From: Alligator mississippiensis
Taxonomy: Eukaryota > Chordata > Crocodylia > Alligatoridae
Direction of reading: 5' to 3'
Assembly: GCF_030867095.1 (NCBI RefSeq)
Contig: NC_081824.1
Location: forward strand, 53,168,882 to 53,232,881
Length of the DNA: 64,000 nt
In this document: positions 33,891 through 44,769 of the stretch, piece by piece
How the letters are laid out: each line of letters begins with the position of its first letter
How positions within the stretch are numbered: position 1 is the first letter of the stretch
Notes under the pieces: model-generated
The model's database searches: none
Told to the model about the DNA's origin: nothing
The model's input: only the letters and a program-made list of their open reading frames with translations
Translations under genes and position numbers: made by a program

Positions 33891-35745
33891 AAATAGAATG
33901 ATTTGGATGTAAATGACAGGGAAGTAAGGGAAGGATGAGGAAGGGAGGAAGGAAGGGCAGAAATGCTAAGAGGCACAAAAAAGTAATAAATTTACTAACT
34001 ACAGGTTAGCTTTTCAAGTCTAAATGAATTGCACTTCAGTAATCCAGTTTAAAAGTATGTATGTCCTCATCAGCAAGGATGGGATACAGTGCTCTAGCCA
34101 GTTTATGGTGGGAGATATATTTCTTGCAGAGACAAACCCATTGTGAATTCTGTTAAGAAATGAGAAGCACCTCAAATTGCAGATTATTTTGTCAATTTGT
34201 CAATGCATATCTTTAACACCATTGAAGCCTTAAGAACTTCCCTCTGCTTATCAACATCATTTCAACTTTATTTTGCTTTAATTTCAGTTTATTTTCAGTA
34301 CTCCAATTTACTGATCTCAAACAGATACTTTGATATATGGATGTCAGTGATATCACAGACTCTGAACACAGATGATAGGATTAAATTCCACCTGGGAAAT
34401 ATGGGTAAAGATACAACAAAATTTAGAGCCCACACTGTCAAGGAGGCATCTGTTTCTGCTGCAGTTACCAGTTCTTTGACATTGTTATAGTCTTTTTAGC
34501 AGCTGATTAATCTAGAGCAAAGATCTTATCTAGGAATAGATAAGAAAAGCAGTATGTGGCAGCAATGAACCTCAGGCATCAGTGGTCTGAATTCTTATAC
34601 ATGGAAAAGTAGTCCTTTAAGCAATCTGTGAAAAGCTGACATTCTTTTCATTTTAAGAATAGATAAATATGTCTGTGAGCAGGTGGGCTTGCCCATTACC
34701 CTTCATCATATTGGGATCACTGGGATGTCTGCCTCATCTTCTCTCCCTCTCGCTTGCCACATATTTGATGTTAAGATATTCCTTGGGAGTATGGATGATA
34801 TCTTGGGTGATGATCATATTGACAAGGTTGATCTCCCACAGGGGTCCATCATCCCTACACCCTGCCCCTTTCCTCTCAGGTAATGAGTCATCTTTCTCTG
34901 CTGACACTAAGTATGAGTTGATGGTTCCTCTCTGGCCCAGTTTGGCTTTGGGCTTCGTGAGAGGTTGATGACCATGTTCTCTAGGTGGGTCTCTATTGCT
35001 CACGTGCTTTAGCCTGGCTTGTGGTAATCTTCCTTCTCTCTGGGATTGGTGGATCCTGTGGGGATGGGTTCTCTGCTTGCCAGTCTCAGATATTCACACT
35101 CAGGTGACTCACTGGGTTTCATGTGTTGGCCCTCTGGCTTGATTAATTAGAACTCAGGTGTGCAAGGAATCTAACTTTCCCCTGCTGTATCTCCCTAGCT
35201 TGGGATAACTGAATAACAAAAGAAAGGAAAACTCTAAACCCATGTTTGGGATTCCAGCTCTGCTATCTATAGTTGGCTTGAACCTGTTGACTCTTTAGTT
35301 GAGTTTCTCTCCTTTGCCTGGGTGGTCTGAGGCCCTCTGTGGCTAAAAATGCCTCTGATATTCCCTCCTGTCCTCGCTCCTGAGGACTTAACAATCCTTC
35401 ACTGGGCACTCTTCCTCCCAGTGTCTCCATCTCCCCAGCTGATGGGTCCACTCGCAAGTACACCACCATCTGGCATCACTTATCCTGGTCAGTTGATCGG
35501 ATTGGTTCCTCACTTGGGGTTGCAGTATCCCTGGCATCCCATGAGGGTTCATCTGGCTGGTTCTCTGCTGTGACAGAGTCCTTCTTCTGGTCCTGCTGCA
35601 GTGTCTTCTTTTTCCTGGACACCAAATGGTGAGCTCCTCTTGGTGTTCTCCCTTTAAACCACCTGGGCTTCTTCTGGGCCAATCAGCACTGGCCCTCCCT
35701 TGGGGCACATGTTCCTTGGACCAGGTGTGAGGCCTGTGTTCCTTT
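33891..35745. other. No gene seen; unclassified repeat-like 34650-35745
   Basis: AT-rich to about 34640, then GC-richer sequence with several open frames up to 108 codons on both strands and no domain. TGTGACAGAGTCC at 35569 resembles an LTR start, but no matching end was found. Confidence 0.35.
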
Positions 35746-36100
35746 CCCCAGAACTCCTTTCAGTGTGCTGGGTAAGCGCAGCTCATTCGGACACCACTGG
35801 ATGAGTTCTCCTCTCCTGACATTTTCCTGCCATGCCTGGAGCATGGCCTGTCTGGCCCCTGCCAGGTGAGTTCCTCCCTTGTAGTTTCTTCAGAGGACCG
35901 GAGCAGTGCAGCTCACTCAGGCTCTGCTGAGTAAGTTCCCAGCTCCCCAGTGTCTTCCTTCAGTGTGCCAGGTGGCATGAATTTCCTGGAACCTGCTGGG
36001 TACATTTTTTGCCTGGGAAGGCAGGACTCATCTGGGCTATGCCAGGTGTGTTTTCCCCTGGCATGGTCCCTTCTTTGGGGGTCTAGCAGGGGCTGCTTCC
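35746..36100 (+). repeat. Degenerate tandem repeat, about 66-bp period
   Basis: A recurring phrase CTGG(G/A)T(A/G)AGTTC.C appears near 35800, 35866, 35932 and 36000 as GGATGAGTTCTCC, GGTGAGTTCCTCC, AGTAAGTTCCCAG and GGTACATTTTTTG, each preceded by CTGCCAGG/TGCTGG-like sequence. Units are strongly diverged, suggesting an old minisatellite. Confidence 0.5.
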
Positions 36101-36461
36101 CAGCCCTTGGTATAATGTCTATGAAAAAATAAGTACACAGTTTCTTTCTATTTAATAAATGTTTACAGATTTTAAAATATTTTTATCCAACTATAAGGAA
36201 AATCTTTTTCTTTTTGTGAGTCTGAAGAGAAGTCTATTTCCATTCCCTTCACTCACACGTCATGTGTTTGAGGGGAAAGAAACAAGGAGTTGGAGAAATC
36301 TTGTCCTATTTTCAAAGCTAAGCCGACATGGAGAAGTGTAATTTATCTACTCTTCTGGAAGAAGATAAATTCAAGATAAGTAGAATGATAGAATAAGATG
36401 TGGGATTCTTCATTTTACTTTAATCAAGGTAACTCCTCAAAGGAGTCTGTGTATTCATGCA
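36101..36461. other. No gene seen
   Basis: AT-rich spacer; nothing supported. Confidence 0.45.
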
Positions 36462-36640
36462 GGGTGTAGCTACATGAAATGCTTTACTCTTCAGCAGACT
36501 AATCTCCTGAGCAGTAAAGTGTCATTGTATATAAGTGCACACCATCTACTATGCAGTAAATTAATCAACTGTGCAATTAGCCACTACCTGTAAACATAGG
36601 TGGTAAACTAAGTGCATGTGTAGATGCTGACTGGGAGTAA
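36462..36640 (+). mobile_element. MITE family X, copy X2
   Basis: Starts GGGTGTAGCTACATGAAATG then CTTTACT, continues with CAGTAAATTAATCAACTGTG and ends TGGTAAACTAAGTGCATGTG then TAGATGCTGA. It follows the order of X1 (inverted) and X3. It abuts the truncated 5' end of CR1-B. Confidence 0.6.
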
Positions 36641-36654
36641 CTTTGCTCCTGGTC

Positions 36655-38165
36655 AGCACCAGCAGAAACAGGGATGAATTGGTGGGGAATGTAGTAGTGG
36701 ATGGCAACCTGGGCAGAAGTGACCAAGGGATGGTGGAGTTCAAGACTCTGAGGAAAGGAAGAATGGAGAGAAGCAGAGTAAGGACCCTAGATTTCAGAAA
36801 AGCAGTCTTCAACTCATTCAGGGAACTCATAGGCAGGATCCCCTTGGAAACCAGGATGAGGGGGAGAGGAGTCCAGGAGAACTGGCTATATTTTAAAGAA
36901 GCCTTACTGTGAGTGCAGGAACAAATCACCCTAATACACAGGAAGACTAGCAAGTTTGGCAGAAGACCAGGTTGGTTTGGCAGGGAACTCTTCATTAAAC
37001 TAAATCACAAAAAGGAATCTTATAAGAAGTGGAAACTTGGACAAATAACTAGGGAGAAGTTAAAGAGCATTTGTTGGGCATGCAGTGATGCTGTCAGGCC
37101 AAAGTGCAGCTAGTAAGGTATGTGAAGAGTAACAAGAAGGAGTTCTAGAAGTATGATGGTAGCAGGAGGAGAATCAGGGAAAGCATGGGTCCCTTACTAA
37201 ATGGGGGAGGCAACCTAGTGACAGAGACTGCAGACAAGGCTAAAGTGCGCAATGCCTTTTCCACTTCAGTCTTCAGGCAAGGTCAGCTCCTAGACTACTG
37301 TACCAAGCACCACAGTCTGGGGAGGATATAAGCCCAGATGATTGAAAAAGGGCAAATATAGTGCCAATATTTAAGAAAAAGAAAAAGGAAGATCCAGGGA
37401 ACTACAGACCAGTCAGCCTCACCTCAATCCCTGGAAAAATCATGGAGCAGGTCCTCAAGGAATTCATTTCTAAGCACTTGGAGGAGAAGAAGGTGATTAA
37501 AAACAGTCAGCAAGGGCAAGTCATGCCTGACCAACCTGGCTGCCTTCTATGATGAGATGACTGGCTCTGTGGACATGAGGAGACCAGTGAATGTGGTATA
37601 CCATGATTTTAGCAAGGCTTTTGATATGGTCTCTCACAACATTCTCACGGGCAAGCTAAGGAAGTACAGACTGGATGGATGGACTGTAAGGTGGATAGAA
37701 ACCTGGCTGGAGCATTGGGCTCCAGGTGTAGTAATCAGTGGCTCAATGTCTAGATGGGAGCTGGTATTAAGTGGAGTGCCTAAGGGGTCAGTCCTCAGAC
37801 TGGTTTTGTTCAATGTCTTTATCAACAACCTGGAAGAAAGCATAGAATGCACCCTCAGCAAGTTTGCAGTTGACACCAAGCTGAGGGGAGTAGTAGATGC
37901 TCTGGAGGATAGGGCTAGGATTCTGAGTGACCTAGACAAGTTGCAGGATTGGGCCAAAAGAAATCTCATGAGGTTCAACAAGGACAAGTGCAAAGTCCTG
38001 CACTTAGGACAGAACAATCCCATGCACCAATACAGGCAGGGGGCTGACTGGCTGGGCAGCAGCTCTGCAGAAGAGGTTCTTGGGGTTACAGTGGACAATA
38101 AAATGAATATGAGCCAACAGTGTGCTGTTGTTGCAAGGAAGACTAACAGCATACTGGACTGCAGT
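36655..38165 (+). pseudogene. CR1-B ORF2 relic (reverse transcriptase)
   Basis: Open segments at 36643-36912, 36913-37113, 37361-37552 and 37557-38213 carry, in order, the linker (DELVGNVVVDGNLGRSDQG, NWLYFKEALL, GRRPGWFGRELF), the NYRPVSLTSIPGK block, motif A with DFSKAFDMVSHN, PKGSVLRLVLFN, and LGVTVDNKMNMSQQC. The FADDTK box reads FAVDTK: Val at 37869-37871 replaces the first catalytic Asp. Between 37113 and 37361 the frame is lost through stops and a deletion. Inactive. Confidence 0.85.
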
Positions 38166-38172
38166 ATTTGGA

Positions 38173-39333
38173 ATTTCATAGTTTCATATTGCTTAGGATC
38201 GGAAGGGACCTAAACAGATTATCAGGTCTGACCCCCCTGCCACGAGGGAGGAATGAGTGCAGGGTCATAACACCCCAGCCAAATATCTGTCCATCCTCCT
38301 CTTGAAGACCCCAAAGGTAGGAGAGAGCACCACTGCCCTTGGGAGTCCATTCCAGAGCCTGGCAGCCCTAACCTTAAAGCAATATCTCCTGATGTCCAGC
38401 CTGAACCTTCTCTCTAACAATTTGTGGCCATTATTCCTAGTAACCTCCGGTGGTGCCTGGAGGAACAGAGCCTCACCCAATTCCCACTAATCCCCACCCC
38501 CCCCCAGTGAGTTTCTAAACAGCCACCAGATCCCCTCTCAGCCTTCTCTTGTGGAGGCTGAATAGATTCAGGCCCTTCAGCCTCTATTCATAGGACCTGA
38601 CCCACTGCCCCTTGACCATGTGAGTGGCCCTCCTCTGGACCCTCTCAATGTTAGCCACATCCCTTTTGAAGTGCAGCACCCAGAACTGGATGCAGTACTC
38701 CAACTGTGGCCTGACCAGTGCTGCATAGGTGCGAAGGATCACTTCTGGACCTGCTTGCGATGCATATGTAGATGCACGAAAAGGTGCGGTAGCCTTACTG
38801 ATCACTTCCTCGCATTGGTGGCTCATGTTCATCCTGGAGTCAACAATGACTCCAAGATCCCTTTCTGACACTGTGTTGACAAAAAGCGTATTCCCTAGCC
38901 TATAGGTGTGTTGCTGGTTCCTTCTCCCTAGATGCAGCCCCCTGCACTTGTCTTTGTTGAATTACATCCTATTCTCTTCTGCCCACCTCTGTAACCTGTC
39001 TAGATCTAGTTGGATTCTGTCCCTCCCTTCCAGTGTGCCCACTTCTCCCCACATCTTTGTGTCATCAGTGAATTTGGACAGTGTGCTTTCCACCCCCACA
39101 TCCAGTTTGCTGATAAAGATGTTGATAAGTACAGGCTTCAGGACAGAGCCCTGAGGATCTCCATTTCCCACATCCCTTCAGCTGAAAATGACCCATCCAC
39201 CACCACTCTCTGAGTGTGACCATATAGCCAATTTTTCACCCATATGACTGTGTAGGCATCAATGCCACAGTCACTTAGTTTTTTGAGAGAATGTGGTGGG
39301 AAACAGTGTCAAAGGCCTTCTTAAAGTACAGGA
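38173..39333 (-). mobile_element. CR1-C, 5'-truncated CR1 LINE nested in CR1-B
   Basis: The 3' end lies on the left with the terminal repeat ATGAAACTATGAAATT (inverse of 38174-38189) and the CR1 hallmark block ACCTGATAATCTGTTTAGG then CCCTTCC. Reading right to left it spans reverse transcriptase to 3' end. Open pieces at 39171-38962, 38871-38584 and 38480-38265 carry PQGSVLKPVLINIFI, FTDDTKMW (both Asp present), LVRPQLEYCIQFW and LWNGLPRAVVLSPT. Frameshifts separate them, so it is inactive although its catalytic pair survives. Confidence 0.88.
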
Positions 39334-39680
39334 AGACTTGAAGCAGATTGAGAGAAATGATTCTTCCCCTCTATTCAGCATTGTTGATGCCACATCTGGA
39401 GTACTGTGTCCAGTTTTGGGTCCCCCAGTACAGAAAGGATGTGGACCAATTGAAGGGAGTCCAGTTGAGGGCAAGAAAAAAAAGTTGAGGGGCTGGGGCA
39501 AATGACTTAAAAGGAGAGGCTGAGGGAACTGGAGTTATTTATTCTATGCAAGAGAAGACTGAGAGAGAATTTAATAGCAGCCGTCAATTATCAGAACGGA
39601 GGTTTAAAAGAGGATGGAACTAGACTGTTCTAAGTGGTGGCAGATGACAGTACAAGGAGAAATGGTCTCACAGTGCAGCA

Positions 39681-39953
39681 AGGGAATAATTCTCTGCCCC
39701 ACCCCTGTCCTGGCATTACTCAGCTCCCATCTGCTGATAGGAGACAGGAGCCATGCAGCACCGGGTCTGGGAAGCTATCTGCTTCCCTGCCCATCTCAGG
39801 GCTGGCCAAGAGTTATCCTGCTTAATTGGCAGGCTCCCACCTGGGTGAGAAAATTTCTGAGCAGCTGGGGGTTGTCTGGGAGCTGTCCCACTTCTAGGGA
39901 TGCTCCCACCCTGCTTCCAGCTGAGCCAGGATTTCCCTGAGGGGACAGCCCTT
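39681..39953. other. GC-rich spacer between CR1 elements
   Basis: GC-richer DNA ending GACAGCCCTT at 39944-39953, the left copy of the direct repeat flanking CR1-E. The sequence right of CR1-E (41009 on) continues in similar style, so both may belong to one older repeat. Confidence 0.4.
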
Positions 39954-41008
39954 TAGTTCCATAGTTTCATAGTAGCTAGGGTCAGGAGGGACCTGAACAG
40001 ATCATCTAGCCTGACCCTCTGCCACAGGCAGGAACGAATGCTGGGTTCACAAGACCCCAGACAGGTGATTGTCAAACCTCCTCTTGAATTTGCCCAAGGT
40101 GGGGGCAAGGACCACTTCCCTGAGAAGTTGGTTCCAGATGTTGGCCACCCTAACTGTAAAATATTGTCTTCTGATCTCTAACCTAAACCTATTCTCCATC
40201 AGCTTATTACCATTGTTCCTCATCACACCAGGTGGCTCTGGGGAGAAAAGGGCTCTAACTATTTGCTGTTGATCTCCCCTGATGGGTTTGTAGGCAGCCA
40301 CCAGGTCTCCCCTCAGCCTCCTCTTGCTGAAGCTGAACAGGTTCAGGTCCCTCAGTCTCTCCTCATAGGGCCTGTCCTGCTGCCCTCTCACCAAGTGGGT
40401 GGCCCTCCTCTGAACCCTTTCCAGGCTGGCCACATCCCTTTTGAAGTGCGGCACCCAGTACTGGATGCAGTACTCCAACTGTGGCCTGACCAAAGTTGCA
40501 TATAGGGGGAGTATTACCTCTCTGAACTGGCTTGAGATACATCTTTGGTTGTGTGACAAGGTATGGCTGGCCTTGCTGGCTGTGGTCTGGCATTGGCGGC
40601 TCATGTTCATCTTGGAGTCAATAATGACTCCAAGATCCCTTTCTGCCTCTGTGCTTTCAAGAAGGGAACTCCCCAGCCTGTATGTACACTGTGGATTTCT
40701 TCTCCCAAAGTGCAGCACCCTGCATTTATCTACATTGAACCCCATCCTATTATCATCTGCCCACTTTTGTAGTCTGTCTTAAACTATTTGCAGCCTCTCT
40801 CTCCCTTCAAGTGTGTCCACCTCACCCCACATCTTAGTGTCATCAGCAAACTTGGACAGCGTGCTTTCCACCCCCTTGTCCAAGTCGCTGATGAAGATGT
40901 TAAACAGTGCGCTCCATCAGCCAATTTTTTACCTATCCAACTGTGTAGGCATCAATGCCATAGTCACTTAATTTATTGATGAGGATGGGATGAGAGATAG
41001 TTGTGAGA
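39954..41008 (-). mobile_element. CR1-E, CR1 LINE flanked by a 10-bp direct repeat
   Basis: The left end is the CR1 3' terminus (TAGCTACTATGAAACTATGG read on the minus strand); the right end lies in the reverse transcriptase. GACAGCCCTT at 39944-39953 recurs at 41009-41018, a plausible target duplication, longer than is typical for CR1. About 100 bp covering the VPQGSVLGP block is missing near 40919, an internal deletion or a template jump at insertion. Confidence 0.85.
40047..40905 (-). pseudogene. CR1-E ORF2 relic
   Basis: A continuous 232-codon frame (40745-40047) covers the C-terminal domain: KCRVLHFGRRNP, ERDLGVIIDSKMNMS, LVRPQLEYCIQYW, RRLRGDLVAAYK and VVLAPTLGKFKRR. Upstream, in a shifted frame, lies [11 protein letters not shown] with an intact catalytic Asp pair (about 40858-40829), then the deletion that removes motif B. 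The open frame and intact box suggest a relatively young insertion compared with CR1-A and CR1-B. Confidence 0.88.
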
Positions 41009-41436
41009 GACAGCCCTTGGCCAGCCCCTGGCTGCTTGAGGAAATCCCTGCCTCAGAAGCAGGACAGCTCCTAGGCTGCATGGGGAAGCCCTGCTGGGTA
41101 TGGAGCTTGAACCCGTGTACATGGGACTGGGAGAGCTCTGAAGCAGCATCTGTCTCTCATACCCGTGAACATCAGGACCCCTCCTGATGTATATGGGGAG
41201 AGGGGAAGGTTGCTGCTGCAGCTAGCAGAGATTTTCTGGTCTTCTGCACATGGGGATTGACACCATGTTCCCTACCAGCCCTCAATCTAGCATCCTGGCT
41301 GCTGCAGGGGGCCAGAGCAGGGTAGGAACAGCCCTGTACTGGGCAGATTTTATCTCAGGAGGGACCATATGTAGATATGCTCCCAGGGAAGGCTTACTGC
41401 GCAGTATTTTACTGCGCAATAAGCCTTTATAGCATT
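41009..41436. other. No gene; hairpin at 41389-41427
   Basis: GC-rich sequence followed by AAGGCTTACTGCGCAGTA (41389-41406) and TACTGCGCAATAAGCCTT (41410-41427), an 18-bp hairpin with one mismatch and a TTT loop. The hairpin immediately precedes LTR-B2 and resembles the inner part of family X. Confidence 0.55.
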
Positions 41437-43378
41437 TGTGATGGGCCAGGAGGGGGTGCTCCTGTTCTGGGCCACCCACCTCACTGTTCCTGACCACCTA
41501 CCAGGCTCTGACTGTCTCCCTAGGGCACCTCACATCTGGCTGACCCCCTGGGGGTATTGCTGCCACCACCCAGGAGTCCTGGTCTATCCACCTGGGATAC
41601 ACAGGTCTTATAGACCTTGAGGGTGCTCAATCCACTGCAAGGATTTGGGGTGCTTCCTTTAGCCTGAAGCATAAAAAGTAGCCTCCCTTAGTCAGCCAAA
41701 CTAAGGGGGCACCAAGGCACCTTCTCCCATGGTGAAGCAGTCCTTCACCATGCTTAGTACAATGGAGAACTTTAGTGATTACAGGAAGTAGGCTTAGGGG
41801 AAGGTGCAGGATAGGGATGTATCACAGCCTTAGAGCAAGCAGTGTGTCTAGGTAGCGTTTGATCACACATCTTCTTTACAGCAACCTACATAGCTAGATA
41901 TGTTTGAAGTAGTTTACTCACAAGTATCATCCAGAGGCTGACTGAACTTTCTTCTGGAGGCAGGCAGTTCATGGTAGGTCAATGAGTTTCCAGAGAGATC
42001 CCTTTCTCTCTACCTGGTCATTTACTCACAGGCTACTACAAGATGGCTCATTCCATCCTCCTGGACAGTCTTAGTTTATATAGGTCTTTTGACATAGTAG
42101 TAAGGCACTGTTTGTGCCTGCCACTTTAAGGGCCGAGCCAAGCAGCCAGCAGGTGATTGATTGCGGCAGCCATTTTAGATCCCTGGCTGCCTATATAAAC
42201 AGTGCAATTCACTGCTGGTAGGCTGGGCAGTAACATTGCCTGACTGTATGCAACATCCTGGAGGTAAGGGCAGGAGCTGTAGGGGATGGTTTGGAGGCTC
42301 CTGGTCCTGGGCATGACCTGCCAGGAGTGGGTGGCCTGGTGGGGCTCTCTGTGGTGTGGGAGCCCCCAGGAAATGTCAGGCCAGTTATCACCCTGGTGAA
42401 AGGTGAGTAGGGGTGCCTTAACCCCAGCCCTCACCTTTAGGTGCACCATATACCATAAGAGCAGGGTAGGCCAGGTAGGCTTCAGGAGGCACCTGAGCCT
42501 TCTGGGGGAGTGATCTCACAGGGCCAGGCATGCTTCCAGAAGCACCTAAGCTGGGAATGGGGGACCCTGATCCCTAAGCGCAGGCAGGAGGTGTAAACCC
42601 AACCAAGGGGCTCAGCTGGTCAATGCTGAGGCTGGGACCAGAAGGCTCGAAAGGGCCAGGGGCACACCACAAGGGATGCCCAGGATGAGCAAAGAAGTTC
42701 TGGGTCCAGACTAGCCTGAGACAGAGCCAAGGCTTATGAAAGCTTTAGGTATCAGGATTGGGGGCCACAGCTAATGGGTGAAGAGGACAGTTGAGCCAAC
42801 TACCTGAGATGCCATCTGCGAGACTTGGGCTATGGTGTAGGGGTGGAATGGAGCTGTGGATAGCCCCCAATATCAGGGTGTAAAATAGGCAGCCTCCCAC
42901 CTTAATTAACAACAAGGCATGGCAGGAGAGACAGGTGTGTGGTGTGCCCAGAGGCAGCTGGGAAACTAGCTCTGTGGCTAGTCAGGCACCCCCACTTTGC
43001 CACAGACATTGCCTTTCCACGTCCTATCAGGGCAGGTGTTGATTGCAGCCAACCAAGCAATTCAAAAAGCATCACTGGTCACCTGGTAGAGTGAGCCCTG
43101 CCCCCATGCCATGAGGTCAGTGCTAACACAATAGAGGGGTGTAGTTCCCCCCACTGGTTACCTGTTGCTTTTCACATCTCCAGGAGCAGGTTCCCCCTCT
43201 CTCATTAATGTTTCCAGCCCAGGTCACAACTCAGTGTTAAATTAAACAGATGGGGGAAGTGACTGCCTGCTCCCCTCAGTAACCATGACAACCAAATTGA
43301 CAGACAGGTAATAAAACAATGGCAAGGAAAAACCTAATGGCAGAGTCTGGGAAGATACTGATATGGCATTTTGCCACC
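41437..43378 (-). mobile_element. LTR-B2, solo LTR interrupted by LTR-A2
   Basis: On the minus strand it starts near 43378 (GGTGGCAAAATGCC, against TGTGGCAGAATACC in B1) and ends ACAGGAGCACCCCC...CATCACA at 41437. It aligns along its length with LTR-B1: GAACCTGCTCCTG, GCTTGGTTGGCTG, a TATATAAA box at 42082-42075, GAACTGCCTGCCTCCAG and GAGGTGGGTGG blocks. Without LTR-A2 and one duplicated GACAT it is about 1.03 kb, the same as B1. The polyadenylation signal has become ACTAAA (41776-41771). No target duplication is evident. Confidence 0.82.
42096..43004 (+). mobile_element. LTR-A2, solo LTR of family A, nested in LTR-B2
   Basis: Flanked by a perfect 5-bp duplication GACAT (42091-42095 and 43005-43009). 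The start has drifted (AGTAGTAAGGCACTG in place of TGTGGCAGGGCACTG) but the end CTTTGCCACA is typical. It has a TATA box at 42192-42199 and a GGTAAG motif at 42263-42268. At 909 bp it is the shortest family-A copy. It landed a few bases upstream of the LTR-B2 TATA box (42082-42075 on the opposite strand). Confidence 0.88.
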
Positions 43379-43436
43379 ACCAAGAGTGCAGACAGCAATT
43401 GGCTGTGCAGGCTTGGGCTGCACCGGCTCAAGTTTT

Positions 43437-44072
43437 CGGCAGTGTGACGAAGTCATCAAAAAAGCCAATGGCACTTTATCGTGCATCAGCAGATGCATGA
43501 CGAATAGGTCCAAGGAGGTAATACTTCCCCTCTATTGGGCGCTGGTCAGACCGCAGTTGGAGTACTGCGTGCAATTCTGGGCGCCGCACTTCAAGAAGAA
43601 TGTGGATAACCTGGAGAGGGTCCAGAGAAGGGCCACTCATATGGTTAAGGGCCTGCAGACCAAGCCCTACGAGGAGAGACTAGAGAAACTGGACCTTTTC
43701 AGCCTCCGTAAGAGAAGGTTGAGAGGCGACCTTGTGGCTGCCTATAAGTTCATCACAGAGGCACAGAAGGGAATCGGTGAGTATTTATTCACCAAGGCGC
43801 CCCCAGGGGTTACAAGAAACAATGGCCACAAGCTAGCAGAGAGCAGATTTAGTTTGGACATTAGGAAGAACTTCACAGTTCGAGTGGCCAAGGTCTGGAA
43901 CGGGCTCCCAAGGGAGGTGGTGCTCTCCCCTACCCTGGGGGTTTTCAAGAGGAGGTTAGATGAGTATCTAGCTGGGGTCATCTAGACCCAGCACTCTTTC
44001 CTGCTTATGCAGGGGGTCGGACTCGATGATGTATTGAGGTCCCTTCCGACCCTAACATCTATGAATCTATGA
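43437..44072 (+). mobile_element. CR1-F, short CR1 LINE insertion
   Basis: A 5'-truncated CR1 containing the C-terminal ORF2 domain and a full 3' end: GGTCGGACTCGATGATGTA, TTGAGGTCCCTTCCGACCC and the terminal repeat ATCTATGAATCTATGAA. Sequence and open frame are the best conserved of the CR1s here, suggesting the youngest copy. Confidence 0.92.
43443..43985 (+). pseudogene. CR1-F ORF2 C-terminal fragment
   Basis: Open without interruption from the truncation to the natural stop at 43985. Contains [82 protein letters not shown] and LPREVVLSPTLGVFKRRL. The polymerase motifs are absent because of truncation. The apparent start Met at 43371 lies in LTR-B2 and is fortuitous. Confidence 0.9.
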
Positions 44073-44700
44073 ACCACTGCTGGGGAAGCTTCTGGCAGTG
44101 GCAAACACACCCCAGCTGCCCGAGCAGCAGGACTTCCCCAAACCTCCTGCCTGAGAGTGAAGGGGGAAGGGGTCACGGTGGCAGCGCCCCCATCACTGCC
44201 TGTCCCCACTGCCCCCCAGAACAGCCGGCAAGGAACGGGAGGCAGTGGGCAGGGAGAGAGGGAGGTGAGTGGGTTTGGGGGCGGTGAAGCGAGGGTCACG
44301 GTGGCAGCTGTTCTTGGGGCTGGGTGGTGAGGAGGGAGGGAGGAAGGGGAGTGGGAACAGGGCCCTGACAACACTCAGCAGGGAGAGGGAAGTGGCGGGG
44401 AGGGAGGGAGCCTGTGCAGGCCTGGGCAAGCACAGTGGGGGGAGGTGAAGTTGGGAGTCATGGTGGTGGCTGTTGTCGGGGCCAGGCAGCAGGGAAGGAA
44501 GGGTGGGAGGGAAGGGGGGCTGGGGTCATGGTGGCACCCCCCACACCACCTGTTCCTTACAACAGCTGGCAGGGAGGGGGAGGTGGCAGGGAGGGAGGGG
44601 GGAGGGGATGAGAGGTGGTGGAAAGCCCCACTCTGAGGTGGAGGTGGGCATAGGGAGGGAGCCCCCGCACTGGAGGCTGGAGGAGGAGGCAGCAGCAGCA
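44073..44700 (+). repeat. G-rich degenerate minisatellite
   Basis: The top strand is dominated by GGGAGGGAGG, GGGGGAGGTG and CATGGTGGC-like words with an ill-defined 110-130-bp higher period (GGTCACGGTGGCAGC near 44174 and 44293, GTCATGGTGGTGGC near 44457, GGTCATGGTGGCACC near 44524). Many runs of four or more G lie close together, compatible with G-quadruplexes. Frames across it are compositional. Confidence 0.75.
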
Positions 44701-44704
44701 GAGG

Positions 44705-44767
44705 GAGTCTTTACATGGCCAGCCCAGAAGGGTGAGCAGGGGGCAAGGGGGGGCCATGTAAACACTC
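44705..44767. repeat. Hairpin ending the G-rich block
   Basis: GAGTCTTTACATGGCC (44705-44720) pairs with GGCCATGTAAACACTC (44752-44767), 15 of 16 matched, enclosing a G-rich loop. Confidence 0.8.
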
Positions 44768-44769
44768 CC

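Larger units (their letters stand above)
36650..39680 (+). mobile_element. CR1-B, CR1 LINE interrupted by CR1-C
   Basis: The 5' part (36650-38172) starts in the linker between endonuclease and reverse transcriptase and runs through the polymerase. The remainder resumes at 39334 with the TCTATTCAGCATTGTTGATG then CTGGAGTACTGTGTCCAG segment that normally follows. It stops near 39680 before the 3' untranslated region. CR1-C (38173-39333, opposite strand) sits between the halves. Removing CR1-C restores the usual CR1 order, so this is one older element with a nested insertion. Confidence 0.85.

Noticed and set aside
35569..35745. LTR start TGTGACAGAGTCC
   Set aside because: No matching end or conserved partner in the window.
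36561..38179. Minus-strand frames of 144 and 181 codons
   Set aside because: Antisense shadows of the CR1-B polymerase.
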